Assembly: GCF_016924665.1 (NCBI RefSeq) | Contig: NZ_JAFFJT010000005.1 | Span: forward strand, 1 to 64,000 | DNA length: 64,000 nt | DNA from: Nocardioides sp. SYSU D00038 | GTDB taxonomy: Bacteria; Actinomycetota; Actinomycetes; Propionibacteriales; Nocardioidaceae | Reading direction: 5' to 3' | Position numbers and translations under genes: made by a program | Shown here: positions 25,517 through 33,748 of the stretch, one piece after another | Numbering within the stretch: the stretch's first letter is position 1 | Layout: every line of letters begins with the position of its first letter | Notes under the pieces: generated by a model | The model's database searches: none | What the model was told of the DNA's origin: nothing | The model's input: only the letters and a program-made list of their open reading frames with translations

Positions 25517-27034
25517 TCACGCCCGCCCCACCACCGGTACGTCGACGACGACCCGGGTCCCGCGTCCTGACGACGTGGGGCCCAGGGTCAGTCGGCCGCC
25601 GAGCTCGGACTCCACCAGCGTCCCCACGATCGACAGCCCCAGGTTCGTCGACCGCTCCAGGTCGAAGCCGGGCGGCAGTCCCCTGCCGTCGTCGTCGACC
25701 TGCACGACCAGCCGGCCGTCGTCGCGGCGCACCGTGACCAGGATCCGACCGAGCAGCCCCGCCGCGGGGTCGGTCAGGTCGGTGGGCCCGTCGTCGGCGG
25801 GCGGGTCGTAGCCGTGCTCGGCGGCGTTCTGGAGCACCTCGGTGAGCACCATCGCCAGCGCGGTGGCGGTCTCCGACGGCAGCACGCCGAACGACCCCTC
25901 GCGCAGCACCCGGAGCCGGCCGGCGAGCGCGCTGACCTCGGAGACCATCGCCCCGAGCCGGTCGGCGACCTCGTCGAACTCGACGTTCTCCTCGACCGCC
26001 TGGCTCAGCGTCTCGTGCACGATCGCGATCGACCCCACCCGGCGCACCGCCTCCTCGAGCGCGGCCTTGGCCTCCGGTGACCCGATCCGGCGGGCCTGGA
26101 GGCGGAGCAGGGCGGCCACCGTCTGCAGGTTGTTCTTCACCCGGTGGTGGATCTCGCGGATCGTGGCGTCCTTGGTCACCAGCTCGCGGTCGCGGCGACG
26201 CAGCTCGGTGACGTCGCGCACCAGCACCAGCGCGCCGATGTGGGTGCCCTCGGGCCGCAGCGGCACCGAGCGCACGATGAGCGAGACCTGGTCGGTGCCG
26301 AGCTCGGTGTCGCGGTGCGCGCGACCGCCGAGCACCGCGCTCAGCGTCTCCTCGTCGGGGCGCAGCCGCGGGGCCACCAGCTGGCGGGCCAGGTCGGCCA
26401 GCACCAGGCCGGTGAGGTCGCCCGAGAGCCCCAACCGCCGGAAGACCGAGAGCGCGTTGGGGCTGGCGTAGACGACCTTGCCCTGCTCGTCGACGCGCAG
26501 GAAGCCGTCGCCCACCCGCGGGGTGTCGGCGTGGTCGCTGCGCTGGCCGGCCGCCGGGAACCAGCCCCCGGCGATCATCTGGGTCAGGTCGGCGGCGGTC
26601 TGGAGGTAGGAGAGCTCCAGCCGGCTGGGCGTGCGGACGCCGAGCAGGTTGGTGTTGCGACCCACCACGGCGATCACCCGGCCGCCGCGGCGCACCGGGA
26701 TGGCCTCGGAGCGCACCGGCACGTCGTCGCGCCACTCCGGGTCGCCCTCGCGCACGAGCCGCCCTTCGGCGTACGCCGTGTCGAGCAGCGGCCGGCGCCC
26801 CGTCGCGACGAAGGTGCCGATGACGTCGTCGACGAACGCCGTGGGCCCGGTCGTGGGCCGCATCTGCCCGCCCGCCCAGAAGCCCGAGCCGGAGCGGTCG
26901 GGCAGCCACAGCACGAGGTCGGCGAAGGAGAGGTCGGCGATGATCTGCCAGTCGGCCTGGAGCAGCTGCAGCCAGGCGACGTCGTCGGGCCCGAGGTCGG
27001 TGTGGCTGCGCACCAGCTGGGTCAGGGAGGCCAC
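25517..27034 (-). CDS. pdtaS: sensor histidine kinase PdtaS
   Basis: A 505-residue soluble kinase. An N-terminal GAF-like domain (about 1-155) precedes a PAS domain (170-275) and then the HisKA_2 motif EIHHRVKNNLQTVAALLRLQ with the candidate phospho-histidines at 296-297. The ATPase domain has NAAEHGYDPP (N box), VDDDGRGLPPGF and LGLSIVGTLV. In mycobacteria PdtaS phosphorylates PdtaR, an ANTAR RNA-binding antiterminator; no pdtaR is in this window. GTG 27034 has GGAGG-like context. Neighbour of whiB1, matching M. tuberculosis order. Confidence 0.93.
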   Translation of the reverse strand: MASLTQLVRSHTDLGPDDVAWLQLLQADWQIIADLSFADLVLWLPDRSGSGFWAGGQMRPTTGPTAFVDDVIGTFVATGRRPLLDTAYAEGRLVREGDPEWRDDVPVRSEAIPVRRGGRVIAVVGRNTNLLGVRTPSRLELSYLQTAADLTQMIAGGWFPAAGQRSDHADTPRVGDGFLRVDEQGKVVYASPNALSVFRRLGLSGDLTGLVLADLARQLVAPRLRPDEETLSAVLGGRAHRDTELGTDQVSLIVRSVPLRPEGTHIGALVLVRDVTELRRRDRELVTKDATIREIHHRVKNNLQTVAALLRLQARRIGSPEAKAALEEAVRRVGSIAIVHETLSQAVEENVEFDEVADRLGAMVSEVSALAGRLRVLREGSFGVLPSETATALAMVLTEVLQNAAEHGYDPPADDGPTDLTDPAAGLLGRILVTVRRDDGRLVVQVDDDGRGLPPGFDLERSTNLGLSIVGTLVESELGGRLTLGPTSSGRGTRVVVDVPVVGRA

Positions 27035-27115
27035 GGCGCCAGCCTAGGGCTCGTCCCGGTGGCGGCCGGTGGGCGGTCCGGCGCCGCCGGGGGCGGGGTT
27101 TGGCAGGATGGCCCC

Positions 27116-27967
27116 ATGGCGGGGGCGTACTGGAAGCAGGTGCACGCGACGGGGCTCGCCGTTCCCTCCGACCGGCCGCTCGACGACCTCACCGCCGAGC
27201 TCACCCGGATGCTCGGCGACGCCGACCCCGAGACCCGCGACGGCACCGCCTACCCCACGCTCGCGACCTGGGTCGACCGGGGCGTCTACGACGACCTGCT
27301 GCCGGGCCTCGGCGACGGGATGGCCGCCGGGCTGGGGGTCGGGCTCGGCGAGCGCGACACCGACTCGGTCTTCCGCCGCAGCTTCTCCGCGCTGATCCTC
27401 GGCGAGTGCATCGGCCGCGACAACGTCCGGCCCCTCGTCGCGCCCGGCAAGATCCTCGAGTGGGGCGACCGCCTCGCCACCTGGCTGCTGCGCGAGCGCG
27501 ACCTGCGTGGCTTCGTGCCCGGCAAGGGCTGGGCCCACGCGGTGGCCCACGGCGCCGATGCGTTGGCCACGCTGGCGGAGTCGCCGCACGTCGCGGCCCC
27601 CGAGCTCACCGTGATCCTCGACGTGATCGCCGACCGGCTCGTGCTGCCCGTCGACCGGCTGTTCACCAACGGCGAGCCCGACCGGCTGGCGCTGACCACG
27701 ATGACGGTGCTGCGCCGCAACGTGCTCTCGCTCCAGGTGATCGAGCCCTGGATCGCCCGGCTCACTGCGGCCGCGGCCGCCCGCTCCGGCTACGACGACC
27801 GCGACCCGTTCCTGGTCGGCGGCAACGCCGAGGCGTTCCTGCGCTCCCTCTACCTCCAGGTCGCCCACGGACCGCGGCCTCCGCTGGTGCGACCCGACCT
27901 GCTGCTGGTGCTCGTCGACGCGCTGCGCGCCGCCAACCCGCACTACCTCCGGGTCGACCCGCGCTGA
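27116..27967 (+). CDS. DUF2785 family protein
   Basis: A 283-residue all-helical protein. It carries the family signature GKGWAHAVAHGADALATLAES near residue 140 and conserved VFRRSFSALILGECI upstream of it. DUF2785 proteins look like helical repeats and have no established biochemical role. ATG 27116 is the nearest start without a long extension; an ATG eight bases earlier is out of frame. It is divergent from pdtaS and stands before the thiamine-enzyme gene. Confidence 0.85.
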   Translation: MAGAYWKQVHATGLAVPSDRPLDDLTAELTRMLGDADPETRDGTAYPTLATWVDRGVYDDLLPGLGDGMAAGLGVGLGERDTDSVFRRSFSALILGECIGRDNVRPLVAPGKILEWGDRLATWLLRERDLRGFVPGKGWAHAVAHGADALATLAESPHVAAPELTVILDVIADRLVLPVDRLFTNGEPDRLALTTMTVLRRNVLSLQVIEPWIARLTAAAAARSGYDDRDPFLVGGNAEAFLRSLYLQVAHGPRPPLVRPDLLLVLVDALRAANPHYLRVDPR

Positions 27968-27995
27968 CGCCCCGCGCCCGCTGGCGACCCGTGGG

Positions 27996-28001
27996 TAGGG
28001 T
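27996..28001 (+). promoter_or_regulatory. -10 box TAGGGT, leaderless start
   Basis: TAGGGT ends six bases before the ATG at 28008, with no ribosome site between, which fits transcription starting at the A of ATG. Confidence 0.5.
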
Positions 28002-28007
28002 CCGGGC

Positions 28008-29684
28008 ATGAGCGAATCCCCTCCGAGCCCGACCCCGGGTGAGCTGACCGGCCACGCCGGCAAGCTCGCGGTCGCGGTGGCCCGCGCGCACGGCGTCGAA
28101 ACCATGTTCACCCTCTCCGGCGCCCACGTCTTCCCGATGTACGACGGCGCCGTGAAGGCCGACCCGCCGATGCGGCTGCTCGACGTGCGCCACGAGCAGA
28201 CCGCGGCGTTCGCGGCGGAGGCGACCGGCAAGCTCACCCGCACCCCCGGCCTGGCGGTGCTCACCGCCGGCCCCGGCGTCACCAACGGCGTCAGCGCGAT
28301 CGCGCAGGCCCAGTTCGCCGGCTCCCCGATGGTCGTCGTGGGGGGCCGCGCGCCGCAGAACCGCTGGGGATCCGGCAGCCTGCAGGAGCTCGACCAACCC
28401 CCGATCGTCGCCTCGGTGTCCAAGCTGGCCCGCACCCTGCCGACCGCGGGCGACGTGCTCGGCGGCATGGACGAGGCGTTCACCGCCGCCGGCAGCTCCC
28501 ACCGCGGGCCGGTCTTCGTCGACGTGCCGATGGACGAGTTCTTCAACACCGCCGCGGGCCCGGCCCCCACCGCGCCCGCGCCGGAGCGGGTCGCCCCCGA
28601 CCCCGAGGCGGTCGGCGCCGTGGCCCGGCTGATCGGCGAGTCGGCCCGCCCGGTGGTGATCCTCGGCACCGACGTGTGGGCCGACCGTGCCGAGGAGGCC
28701 GCCCTGCGCTTCGTCGAGACCGCCGGCATCCCGGCGATCACCAACGGCATGGGGCGCGGCATCGTGCCCGGCCGCCACCCCCTGCTGGTCACCAAGGCCC
28801 GCGGGCAGGCGCTCAACGGCGCCGACCTCGTGGTCGTGATCGGCACGCCGCTCGACTTCCGGCTCGGCTACGGCGTCTTCGGCGGCAAGGACGGCGCCAC
28901 GCCCGCCCGCGTCGTGCACGTGGCCGACTCCCCCGGCCAGGTCTCCACCCACGCGAGCCTCGCCGCGTCGATGCACGGCGACCTGACCACGGTTCTCGAC
29001 TCGCTGCTCGCCGAGGTTGAGCGGGGGCCCCGCCCCGACCGCTCCGGCTGGGTGGACGACCTGCAGGCCACGGTGCGGGCCACCACCGAGCGCGACGCCG
29101 CCCTGCTCTCGGCCGAGGCCGACCCGATCCACCCGGCCCGGATCTACGGCGAGCTGGTGCCGCGGCTGGCCGACGACGCCGTGGTGATCGGCGACGGCGG
29201 CGACTTCGTCAGCTTCGCCGGCAAGTTCGTCGAGCCCGCACGGCCCGGCGGCTGGCTCGACCCCGGCCCCTACGGCTGCCTGGGCGCCGGCCTCGGCGCC
29301 GCCATCGCCGCCAGACTGGCCCGGCCCTCCGCCCAGGTGGTGCTGCTGCTCGGCGACGGCGCCGCCGGCTTCTCGCTGATGGACGTCGACACCCTGGTGC
29401 GGCACCGGCTGCCGGTGGTCATGGTGGTCGGCAACAACTCCGCGTGGGGCCTGGAGAAGGGCCCGATGCAGATGCTCTACGGCTACGACGTCGCGGCCGA
29501 CCTGGCCCCCGCCACGGCGTACGAGGACGTCGTCAAGGCGCTCGGCGGCGCCGGCGAGCGGGTCACCGACCCCCGACAGATCGGCCCCGCCCTCGACCGG
29601 GCGTTCGCCTCGGGCGTGCCCTACCTGGTCAACGTGATCACCGACGTCGACGCGGCCTACCCGCGCGCGACGTTCGGGGTGTGA
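28008..29684 (+). CDS. thiamine-diphosphate enzyme, acetolactate synthase-like
   Basis: A 558-residue member of the acetolactate synthase/benzoylformate decarboxylase family. The N-terminal domain has the activating glutamate in RHEQTAAFAAEA and TAGPGVTNGVSAIAQAQ. The central FAD-type domain has VVILGTDVW. The C-terminal domain binds thiamine diphosphate with LLLGDGAAGFSLMDVDTL...VGNNSAW. It resembles the IlvG-type proteins of actinobacteria (M. tuberculosis Rv1820). True acetolactate synthase activity, or a different 2-keto acid or oxalyl-CoA substrate, cannot be separated by eye. It is translationally coupled to the following thioesterase gene, hinting at an acyl-CoA product. Confidence 0.87.
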   Translation: MSESPPSPTPGELTGHAGKLAVAVARAHGVETMFTLSGAHVFPMYDGAVKADPPMRLLDVRHEQTAAFAAEATGKLTRTPGLAVLTAGPGVTNGVSAIAQAQFAGSPMVVVGGRAPQNRWGSGSLQELDQPPIVASVSKLARTLPTAGDVLGGMDEAFTAAGSSHRGPVFVDVPMDEFFNTAAGPAPTAPAPERVAPDPEAVGAVARLIGESARPVVILGTDVWADRAEEAALRFVETAGIPAITNGMGRGIVPGRHPLLVTKARGQALNGADLVVVIGTPLDFRLGYGVFGGKDGATPARVVHVADSPGQVSTHASLAASMHGDLTTVLDSLLAEVERGPRPDRSGWVDDLQATVRATTERDAALLSAEADPIHPARIYGELVPRLADDAVVIGDGGDFVSFAGKFVEPARPGGWLDPGPYGCLGAGLGAAIAARLARPSAQVVLLLGDGAAGFSLMDVDTLVRHRLPVVMVVGNNSAWGLEKGPMQMLYGYDVAADLAPATAYEDVVKALGGAGERVTDPRQIGPALDRAFASGVPYLVNVITDVDAAYPRATFGV

Positions 29685-30061
29685 GCGTGGACGCCGCCGA
29701 GGCCACCCTGCGGTTCACCGTCACCGAGGCCGACACCGCGGTCGCCGTCGGCTCGGGCAGCCTGCCGGTGCTCGGCACCCCGCGGCTGCTGGCGTGGTGC
29801 GAGGCGGCTACCTGCGCGGCCCTCGAGCCCGCGCTCGACGCGGGCGCCACCAGCGTCGGCACCCGGGTCTCGCTGGAGCACCTCGGCGCGAGCCCGGTGG
29901 GCCAGGAGGTCGAGGTGACCGCGTCGTCGTCGTACGTCGACGGGCGGCTGCACCGGTTCACGGTCGCGGCCCGCCACGTCGGCGGCAACGGCAAGGTGGT
30001 GGGCACCGGCGAGGTGACGCGGGTGGTCGTCGACGCCGAGCGGTTCCTCTCGCGCCTCTGA
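29681..30061 (+). CDS. hotdog-fold thioesterase (FlK-like)
   Basis: A 126-residue acyl-CoA thioesterase-like protein. It has VGSGSLPVLGTPRLLAWCEAAT, the hotdog helix seen in fluoroacetyl-CoA thioesterase and relatives, then TRVSLEHLGASPVGQEVEVTA and the outer strands. Its GTG overlaps the TGA of the upstream thiamine enzyme by four bases (GTGA at 29681-29684); a GTG six bases on is possible. The pair probably acts on the same acyl-CoA metabolite. Confidence 0.83.
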   Translation: MSVDAAEATLRFTVTEADTAVAVGSGSLPVLGTPRLLAWCEAATCAALEPALDAGATSVGTRVSLEHLGASPVGQEVEVTASSSYVDGRLHRFTVAARHVGGNGKVVGTGEVTRVVVDAERFLSRL

Positions 30062-30144
30062 GCAGGATTCGCCGTGCCCGTCGACATTTGAGAGACTGAC
30101 CCTCGGCCCTTCGTAGGGCGACTCACATCGACCAGGAGGACACC

Positions 30145-30219
30145 ATGGGCAAGACCGGCCGCAAGCGCCGCGCTCGCAAGAAGAAGGGCGCGAACCACGG
30201 CAAGCGCCCCAACGCCTGA
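30145..30219 (+). CDS. ribosomal protein bL37 (24 residues)
   Basis: A 24-residue, very basic protein: MGKTGRKRRARKKKGANHGK plus RPNA. It has the same length and pattern as bL37 (MAKRGRKKR...ANHGKRPNA), the small actinobacterial 50S protein seen in mycobacterial ribosome structures near the peptidyl-transferase centre region. A strong AGGAGGA ribosome site at 30134-30140 and a hairpin terminator behind confirm a real single-gene unit. It is far too short for automatic gene finding. Confidence 0.9.
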   Translation: MGKTGRKRRARKKKGANHGKRPNA

Positions 30220-30237
30220 GCGCAGGACTACGTGCAG

Positions 30238-30264
30238 GAGCCCCCGACCGCTGGTCGGGGGCTC
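30238..30264 (+). terminator. intrinsic terminator after bL37 gene
   Basis: GAGCCCCCGACC pairs perfectly with GGTCGGGGGCTC across a GCT loop, 18 bases after the stop codon. It could also end the convergent rsrA transcript. Confidence 0.85.
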
Positions 30265-30289
30265 GTGGCTTTCCGGAGGCGGCTCGGGC

Positions 30290-30568
30290 TCAGGCCTCGG
30301 TGATCCGGACCTGCACCTCGCGCAGCTGCACCAGCACCTTGGCCCGCAGGTCCTCGGGCGCCTTCTCCGAGCACGACCGGGCGACGACCGACTTCACCGT
30401 GCGCTGGAGGTCGTACTTCTCCAGGCACGGGTTGCAGGCGTCGATGTGCTCGCGGACGGCGGCGCAGTCGGCGGCGTCGAGCTCGTTGTCGATGAAGTAG
30501 ACGATCTGCTCGAGGTAGTCGGCACACTCCGCCGCGGAGACGTCGTCGGGGCCGTGCTGGTGGCTCAT
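30290..30568 (-). CDS. rsrA: zinc-binding redox-sensitive anti-sigma factor RsrA
   Basis: A 92-residue ZAS-family anti-sigma factor. The motif HIDACNPC (H-x3-C-x2-C) near residue 42 plus an upstream cysteine binds zinc. Oxidation of the cysteines (disulfide stress) releases the sigma factor. The central helix YLEQIVYFIDNELDAADC is typical. Its ATG overlaps the TGA of sigR by one base. Orthologue of Streptomyces RsrA and M. tuberculosis RshA. Confidence 0.93.
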   Translation of the reverse strand: MSHQHGPDDVSAAECADYLEQIVYFIDNELDAADCAAVREHIDACNPCLEKYDLQRTVKSVVARSCSEKAPEDLRAKVLVQLREVQVRITEA

Positions 30569-31233
30569 CACTTGCTCCGGTCGGTGGTGCCCGCGGGCAG
30601 CAGGTCGTTGGTGCGGACGTAGTCGGACAGCATGTCGCGCAGCTGGCGACGCCCGCGGTGCAGGCGGGACATCACGGTGCCGATGGGGGTCTCCATGATC
30701 TCGGCGATCTCCTTGTAGGCGAATCCCTCGACGTCGGCGAGGTAGACCGCGAGCCGGAACTCCTCGGGCAGGCGCTGCAGGGCGTCCTTGACCTGGGAGT
30801 CGGGCAGGTGCTCCAGCGCCTCCATCTCCGCCGACCGCAGGCCGGTGGAGCTGTGCGACTCCGCCCGGGCGAGCTGCCAGTCCTCGACGTCCTCCGACAT
30901 CGACTGCTGCGGCTGCCGCTGCTTCTTGCGGTAGGTGTTGATGAAGGTGTTGGTCAGGATGCGGTAGAGCCAGGCCTTGAGGTTGGTGCCGGGGCGGAAC
31001 TGGTGGAACGACGAGTAGGCCTTGGCGAAGGTCTCCTGCACCAGGTCCTCGGCGTCCGCCGGGTTGCGCGTCATCCGCATGGCAGCCGAGTAGAGCTGGT
31101 CCAGGAATGGCAGCGCGTCGCGCTCGAAGCGAGCCGAGCGGTCAGCCTCGGACTCGGTGGCGACGTCGACGTCCTCGGCGGTGGCCGGGGCCTCGGTGGC
31201 GTCGCCCGTGGGGGTCTCGACGGAGTCAGTCAT
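30568..31233 (-). CDS. sigR: ECF sigma factor SigR (thiol-oxidative stress)
   Basis: A 221-residue sigma factor of the SigR/SigH group. Region 2 is [30 protein letters not shown], and region 4 is [41 protein letters not shown]. It reads GGGAAT-N18-GTT promoters in the disulfide-stress regulon; such a promoter stands in front of this gene. The ATG at 31233 gives the usual length. The frame stays open to a GTG at 31281, just after the predicted transcript start, which would add 16 residues and may produce a long isoform. Coupled to rsrA. Confidence 0.94.
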   Translation of the reverse strand: MTDSVETPTGDATEAPATAEDVDVATESEADRSARFERDALPFLDQLYSAAMRMTRNPADAEDLVQETFAKAYSSFHQFRPGTNLKAWLYRILTNTFINTYRKKQRQPQQSMSEDVEDWQLARAESHSSTGLRSAEMEALEHLPDSQVKDALQRLPEEFRLAVYLADVEGFAYKEIAEIMETPIGTVMSRLHRGRRQLRDMLSDYVRTNDLLPAGTTDRSK

Positions 31234-31290
31234 CGAGACCCAGTCTACGGCCGGGGTGGGCCTGTCCAGTACGGCGATCACAGAAGGAGG

Positions 31291-31317
31291 AACGCCGCTC
31301 CCACGGCGTCCATTCCC
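31291..31317 (-). promoter_or_regulatory. SigR-dependent promoter of sigR-rsrA
   Basis: On the minus strand GGGAAT (31317-31312), exactly 18 bases, then GTT (31293-31291). This is the full SigR/SigH consensus and implies positive autoregulation. Expected start of transcription is near 31283. Confidence 0.85.
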
Positions 31318-31332
31318 GGCCGTCCGCAGCGC

Positions 31333-31974
31333 TCACGCGCGGCTGCCGACGACCTCGCGGACCAGCCACTCCAGGGCCGCCTCGACCACGATCTCGAGGG
31401 CCTCCTCCTGGTTGACCGGTCCGCGCACCGGCACCTTGAGCCCGTGGTCGCCGCCCGGCACGACGCACAGGTCGACGTCGGGCGGGAGCTCCTCGGGGCG
31501 GCCGAAGGTGTCGCGCTCGCCCTGCACGACCAGGGTCGGCACCTCCACCGCGGTCAGCTCGGCCAGCCGCGACTTCTCCGGGCGGCCGGGCGGGTGCAGC
31601 GGGAAGGCCAGCGCGAGCACCCCGGCCGCGCCGAGCCCAGCGGCGGTGCGGCACGCCGACCGGGCGCCGGCGGAGCGGCCACCGACGACGAGGGGCACCG
31701 TCGAGCGCAGCGACCGGGCGGCCGCCACCAGGCCCGCGTCGAGGTGGGCCGGCGGGCTCGCGACCGGGCGCCCGGCGACCCGCCAGGGCTGCTCGAAGCG
31801 CACCACCGAGATGCCGTGGCGCGGCAGCCCCGACGCCAGCGCCTCGAGGTCACGGGTGTCGATGCCGTTGCCGGCGCCGTGGCTGAGCAGCAGGGTCGCC
31901 ACCGGCCGCCGGGCCCGCGCCGTGACCAGCCGGCCCGGCCCGTGGGGGGTGTCGACGCTGCGCTCGGTGCCCAT
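31333..31974 (-). CDS. alpha/beta-hydrolase family protein
   Basis: A 213-residue serine hydrolase fold. It has LLLSHGAGNGID (oxyanion strand), the nucleophile elbow GGRSAGAR, the acid in VVQGERDTFG and the histidine in PGGDHGLKVP. It resembles the KANL3/Tex30-like dienelactone hydrolase group. Its ATG overlaps the stop of the SRAP gene by one base, so the two are cotranscribed. Substrate unknown. Confidence 0.87.
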   Translation of the reverse strand: MGTERSVDTPHGPGRLVTARARRPVATLLLSHGAGNGIDTRDLEALASGLPRHGISVVRFEQPWRVAGRPVASPPAHLDAGLVAAARSLRSTVPLVVGGRSAGARSACRTAAGLGAAGVLALAFPLHPPGRPEKSRLAELTAVEVPTLVVQGERDTFGRPEELPPDVDLCVVPGGDHGLKVPVRGPVNQEEALEIVVEAALEWLVREVVGSRA

Positions 31975-32774
31975 CAGGCGCCGTCCCCGCCAGCGACGCC
32001 GCCGACGACGCCGTCGGCCACCTCGAGCGGCAGGTCGTCGAGCGGCAGCGGCTCGACCAGCTCGGGACCGTTGTTGCGCACGTTGCTGACCATCGTGGAG
32101 ACCGGGAACGCCTCGAGCCGGCCCGGCGACGCCGGCACCAGCAGGTCGAGCAGGTCGTCCTGGGGGGCGCGGGGGTCGAGCCAGGCGCCCCAGCGGTCGC
32201 GCTCGACCATGAGCGGCATCCGGTCGTGGATCTTGCCGACCTCGTCCTCGGCCTCGGTCGTGATGACCGTGCAGGTCCACCTGAACCGCTCCGGGTCGTC
32301 GTCGGCCCGCTCCGGGTCGCGCCAGATCTCGTAGAGGCCGGCCATCGCCAGCACGCCGCCGTCGGCCGGCCGGATGAAGAACGGCTGCTTGCGCGGCTTG
32401 CCGGCCTTGGTCAGCTGGCTGGTGGGGTACCACTCGAAGTAGCCGTCGGCCGGCAGCAGGCAGCGCCGGGCCGCGAACGCCCGCCGGTACGCCGGCTTCT
32501 CGGCCACCGTCTCCATCCGGGCGTTGATCATCCGGCTGCCGATCGAGGGGTCCTTGGCCCAGGACGGCACCAGCCCCCAGCGCAGCACCCGGAGCTGGCG
32601 CTCCGGGGGCTCGGGGCTCTCCTTCGACGGCGGGCGCTCGACGACGGCGTAGACCTCCTTGGTGGGCGCGACGTTGAAGTCGGGCGCCAGCGGCGCGGGA
32701 GTGCGGTCCTCGACGACCTCGAACTCCTCGATGAGGTCCTCGGGACGCCGGCTGGAGGCGTAGCGACCGCACAT
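31974..32774 (-). CDS. SRAP-family abasic-site DNA-protein crosslink protein (YedK/HMCES)
   Basis: A 266-residue SOS-response-associated peptidase family protein. Cys-2, exposed after Met removal (MCGRYA), forms a stable crosslink with abasic sites in single-stranded DNA. The other family motifs are FNVAPT, RWGLVPSWA, INARMET, LPADGYFEWY and KIHDRMP with the conserved His. Length is slightly above the family norm because of a Gly/Ala-rich tail. In M. tuberculosis the homologue Rv3226c lies next to aroA, as here nearby. Confidence 0.94.
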   Translation of the reverse strand: MCGRYASSRRPEDLIEEFEVVEDRTPAPLAPDFNVAPTKEVYAVVERPPSKESPEPPERQLRVLRWGLVPSWAKDPSIGSRMINARMETVAEKPAYRRAFAARRCLLPADGYFEWYPTSQLTKAGKPRKQPFFIRPADGGVLAMAGLYEIWRDPERADDDPERFRWTCTVITTEAEDEVGKIHDRMPLMVERDRWGAWLDPRAPQDDLLDLLVPASPGRLEAFPVSTMVSNVRNNGPELVEPLPLDDLPLEVADGVVGGVAGGDGA

Positions 32775-32836
32775 GGGGTCAGCCTAGGCGGCCCCGGCCC
32801 GGCCCCGGCGCCGGAGGAACGCCCGAGCAGCGGAGC

Positions 32837-33550
32837 TCAGGAGCGGGCGAGCTCGTCGAGGAGCTGGGTGGCCACGTGGTCGGTGCCGGGCAGGCCCTCG
32901 ATCCACACCCGGACGCCGCGGCCGGCGAGCATCCGGCCGAGCAGCGAGACCCGGAGCGCGAGCTGGTCGTCGCGCGGCGCGATCACCACCACCCGACGCA
33001 CGCCGACGCGGCCGATGGTCTCGCGGCCGGGGAAGACCGAGCGCGCCATCTCGCCGTACCAGGTCATCGACTGGGCGTGCCCGACGAAGTCGGTGGGCAC
33101 GGCCGCCTCGACCACCACGAGGGCGAAGGCGCGGCGGACGGCGCCGTCGCCGACCTCGCGGTAGCACTCGGCCAGTCGCTCGCGCAGGTGGGCCTGGCTG
33201 GCCAGCCCCGTCATCGGGTCGGAGCACGAGAGGCGGTGGAGGAAGGCGAGGGTGCCCTCGCTCCAGGCGACGCTGGTGGCGTGCACCTCGGCGAACGCAG
33301 GCTCGTCGCCACGCACGAGCAGGGTGGTCGACCGGAGCCCTTCGAGGACCTCTCCCAGCGAGGCCCCCACCTCGGCAAGATCACGGCCGACCACCCAGCA
33401 CGCCTCGACGACGGACCGGGATCCCGCAGCGAGTGCCTCCCCTACCGACTCGAAGCCGGCCGGCAGTCGCCGGCGCTGTGCCTCGGTCAGCTCCGCACCC
33501 ACTCCAGGATCCGCCAGGGTGCGGGCCTCACGAGCGGTGAAGATGCCCAC
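32837..33550 (-). CDS. degenerate GGDEF-like protein
   Basis: A 237-residue protein with no membrane segment. A helical N-terminal half is followed by CSDPMTGLASQAHLRERLAE, which matches the entry motif (DxLTGLxNR) of GGDEF domains. The GGDEF active loop itself is absent and the rest (RRVVVIAPRDDQLALRV) is shortened. It is therefore unlikely to make cyclic-di-GMP and may be a regulatory relic. It lies head to head with the ECF sigma fusion gene, 198 bases between starts. Confidence 0.65.
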   Translation of the reverse strand: MGIFTAREARTLADPGVGAELTEAQRRRLPAGFESVGEALAAGSRSVVEACWVVGRDLAEVGASLGEVLEGLRSTTLLVRGDEPAFAEVHATSVAWSEGTLAFLHRLSCSDPMTGLASQAHLRERLAECYREVGDGAVRRAFALVVVEAAVPTDFVGHAQSMTWYGEMARSVFPGRETIGRVGVRRVVVIAPRDDQLALRVSLLGRMLAGRGVRVWIEGLPGTDHVATQLLDELARS

Positions 33551-33607
33551 GAGCGCCCCCTAGCTGTCCGTCGCCCGATCCCCCCGGGACTCGGGTAGTA
33601 CGCCGGT

Positions 33608-33631
33608 GGAACGGGCCCGCGGAGGACTCGT
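33608..33631 (+). promoter_or_regulatory. possible ECF-type promoter before the sigma fusion gene
   Basis: GGAAC (33608-33612), 16 bases, then CGT (33629-33631) follows the general ECF promoter pattern. It stands upstream of the ECF gene, so autoregulation is possible. Short motifs like this occur by chance. Confidence 0.35.
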
Positions 33632-33748
33632 GACGCGGTTCTGGACGATTGACCGGACTGGTCTGGACCAGTTGTGGTCGAGGGCCGTCGCGGGTGGATC
33701 TCCGCAGGTCGGGGCGTGGCTTTTCGGGCCGTGCGCCGTTGGACCCTC

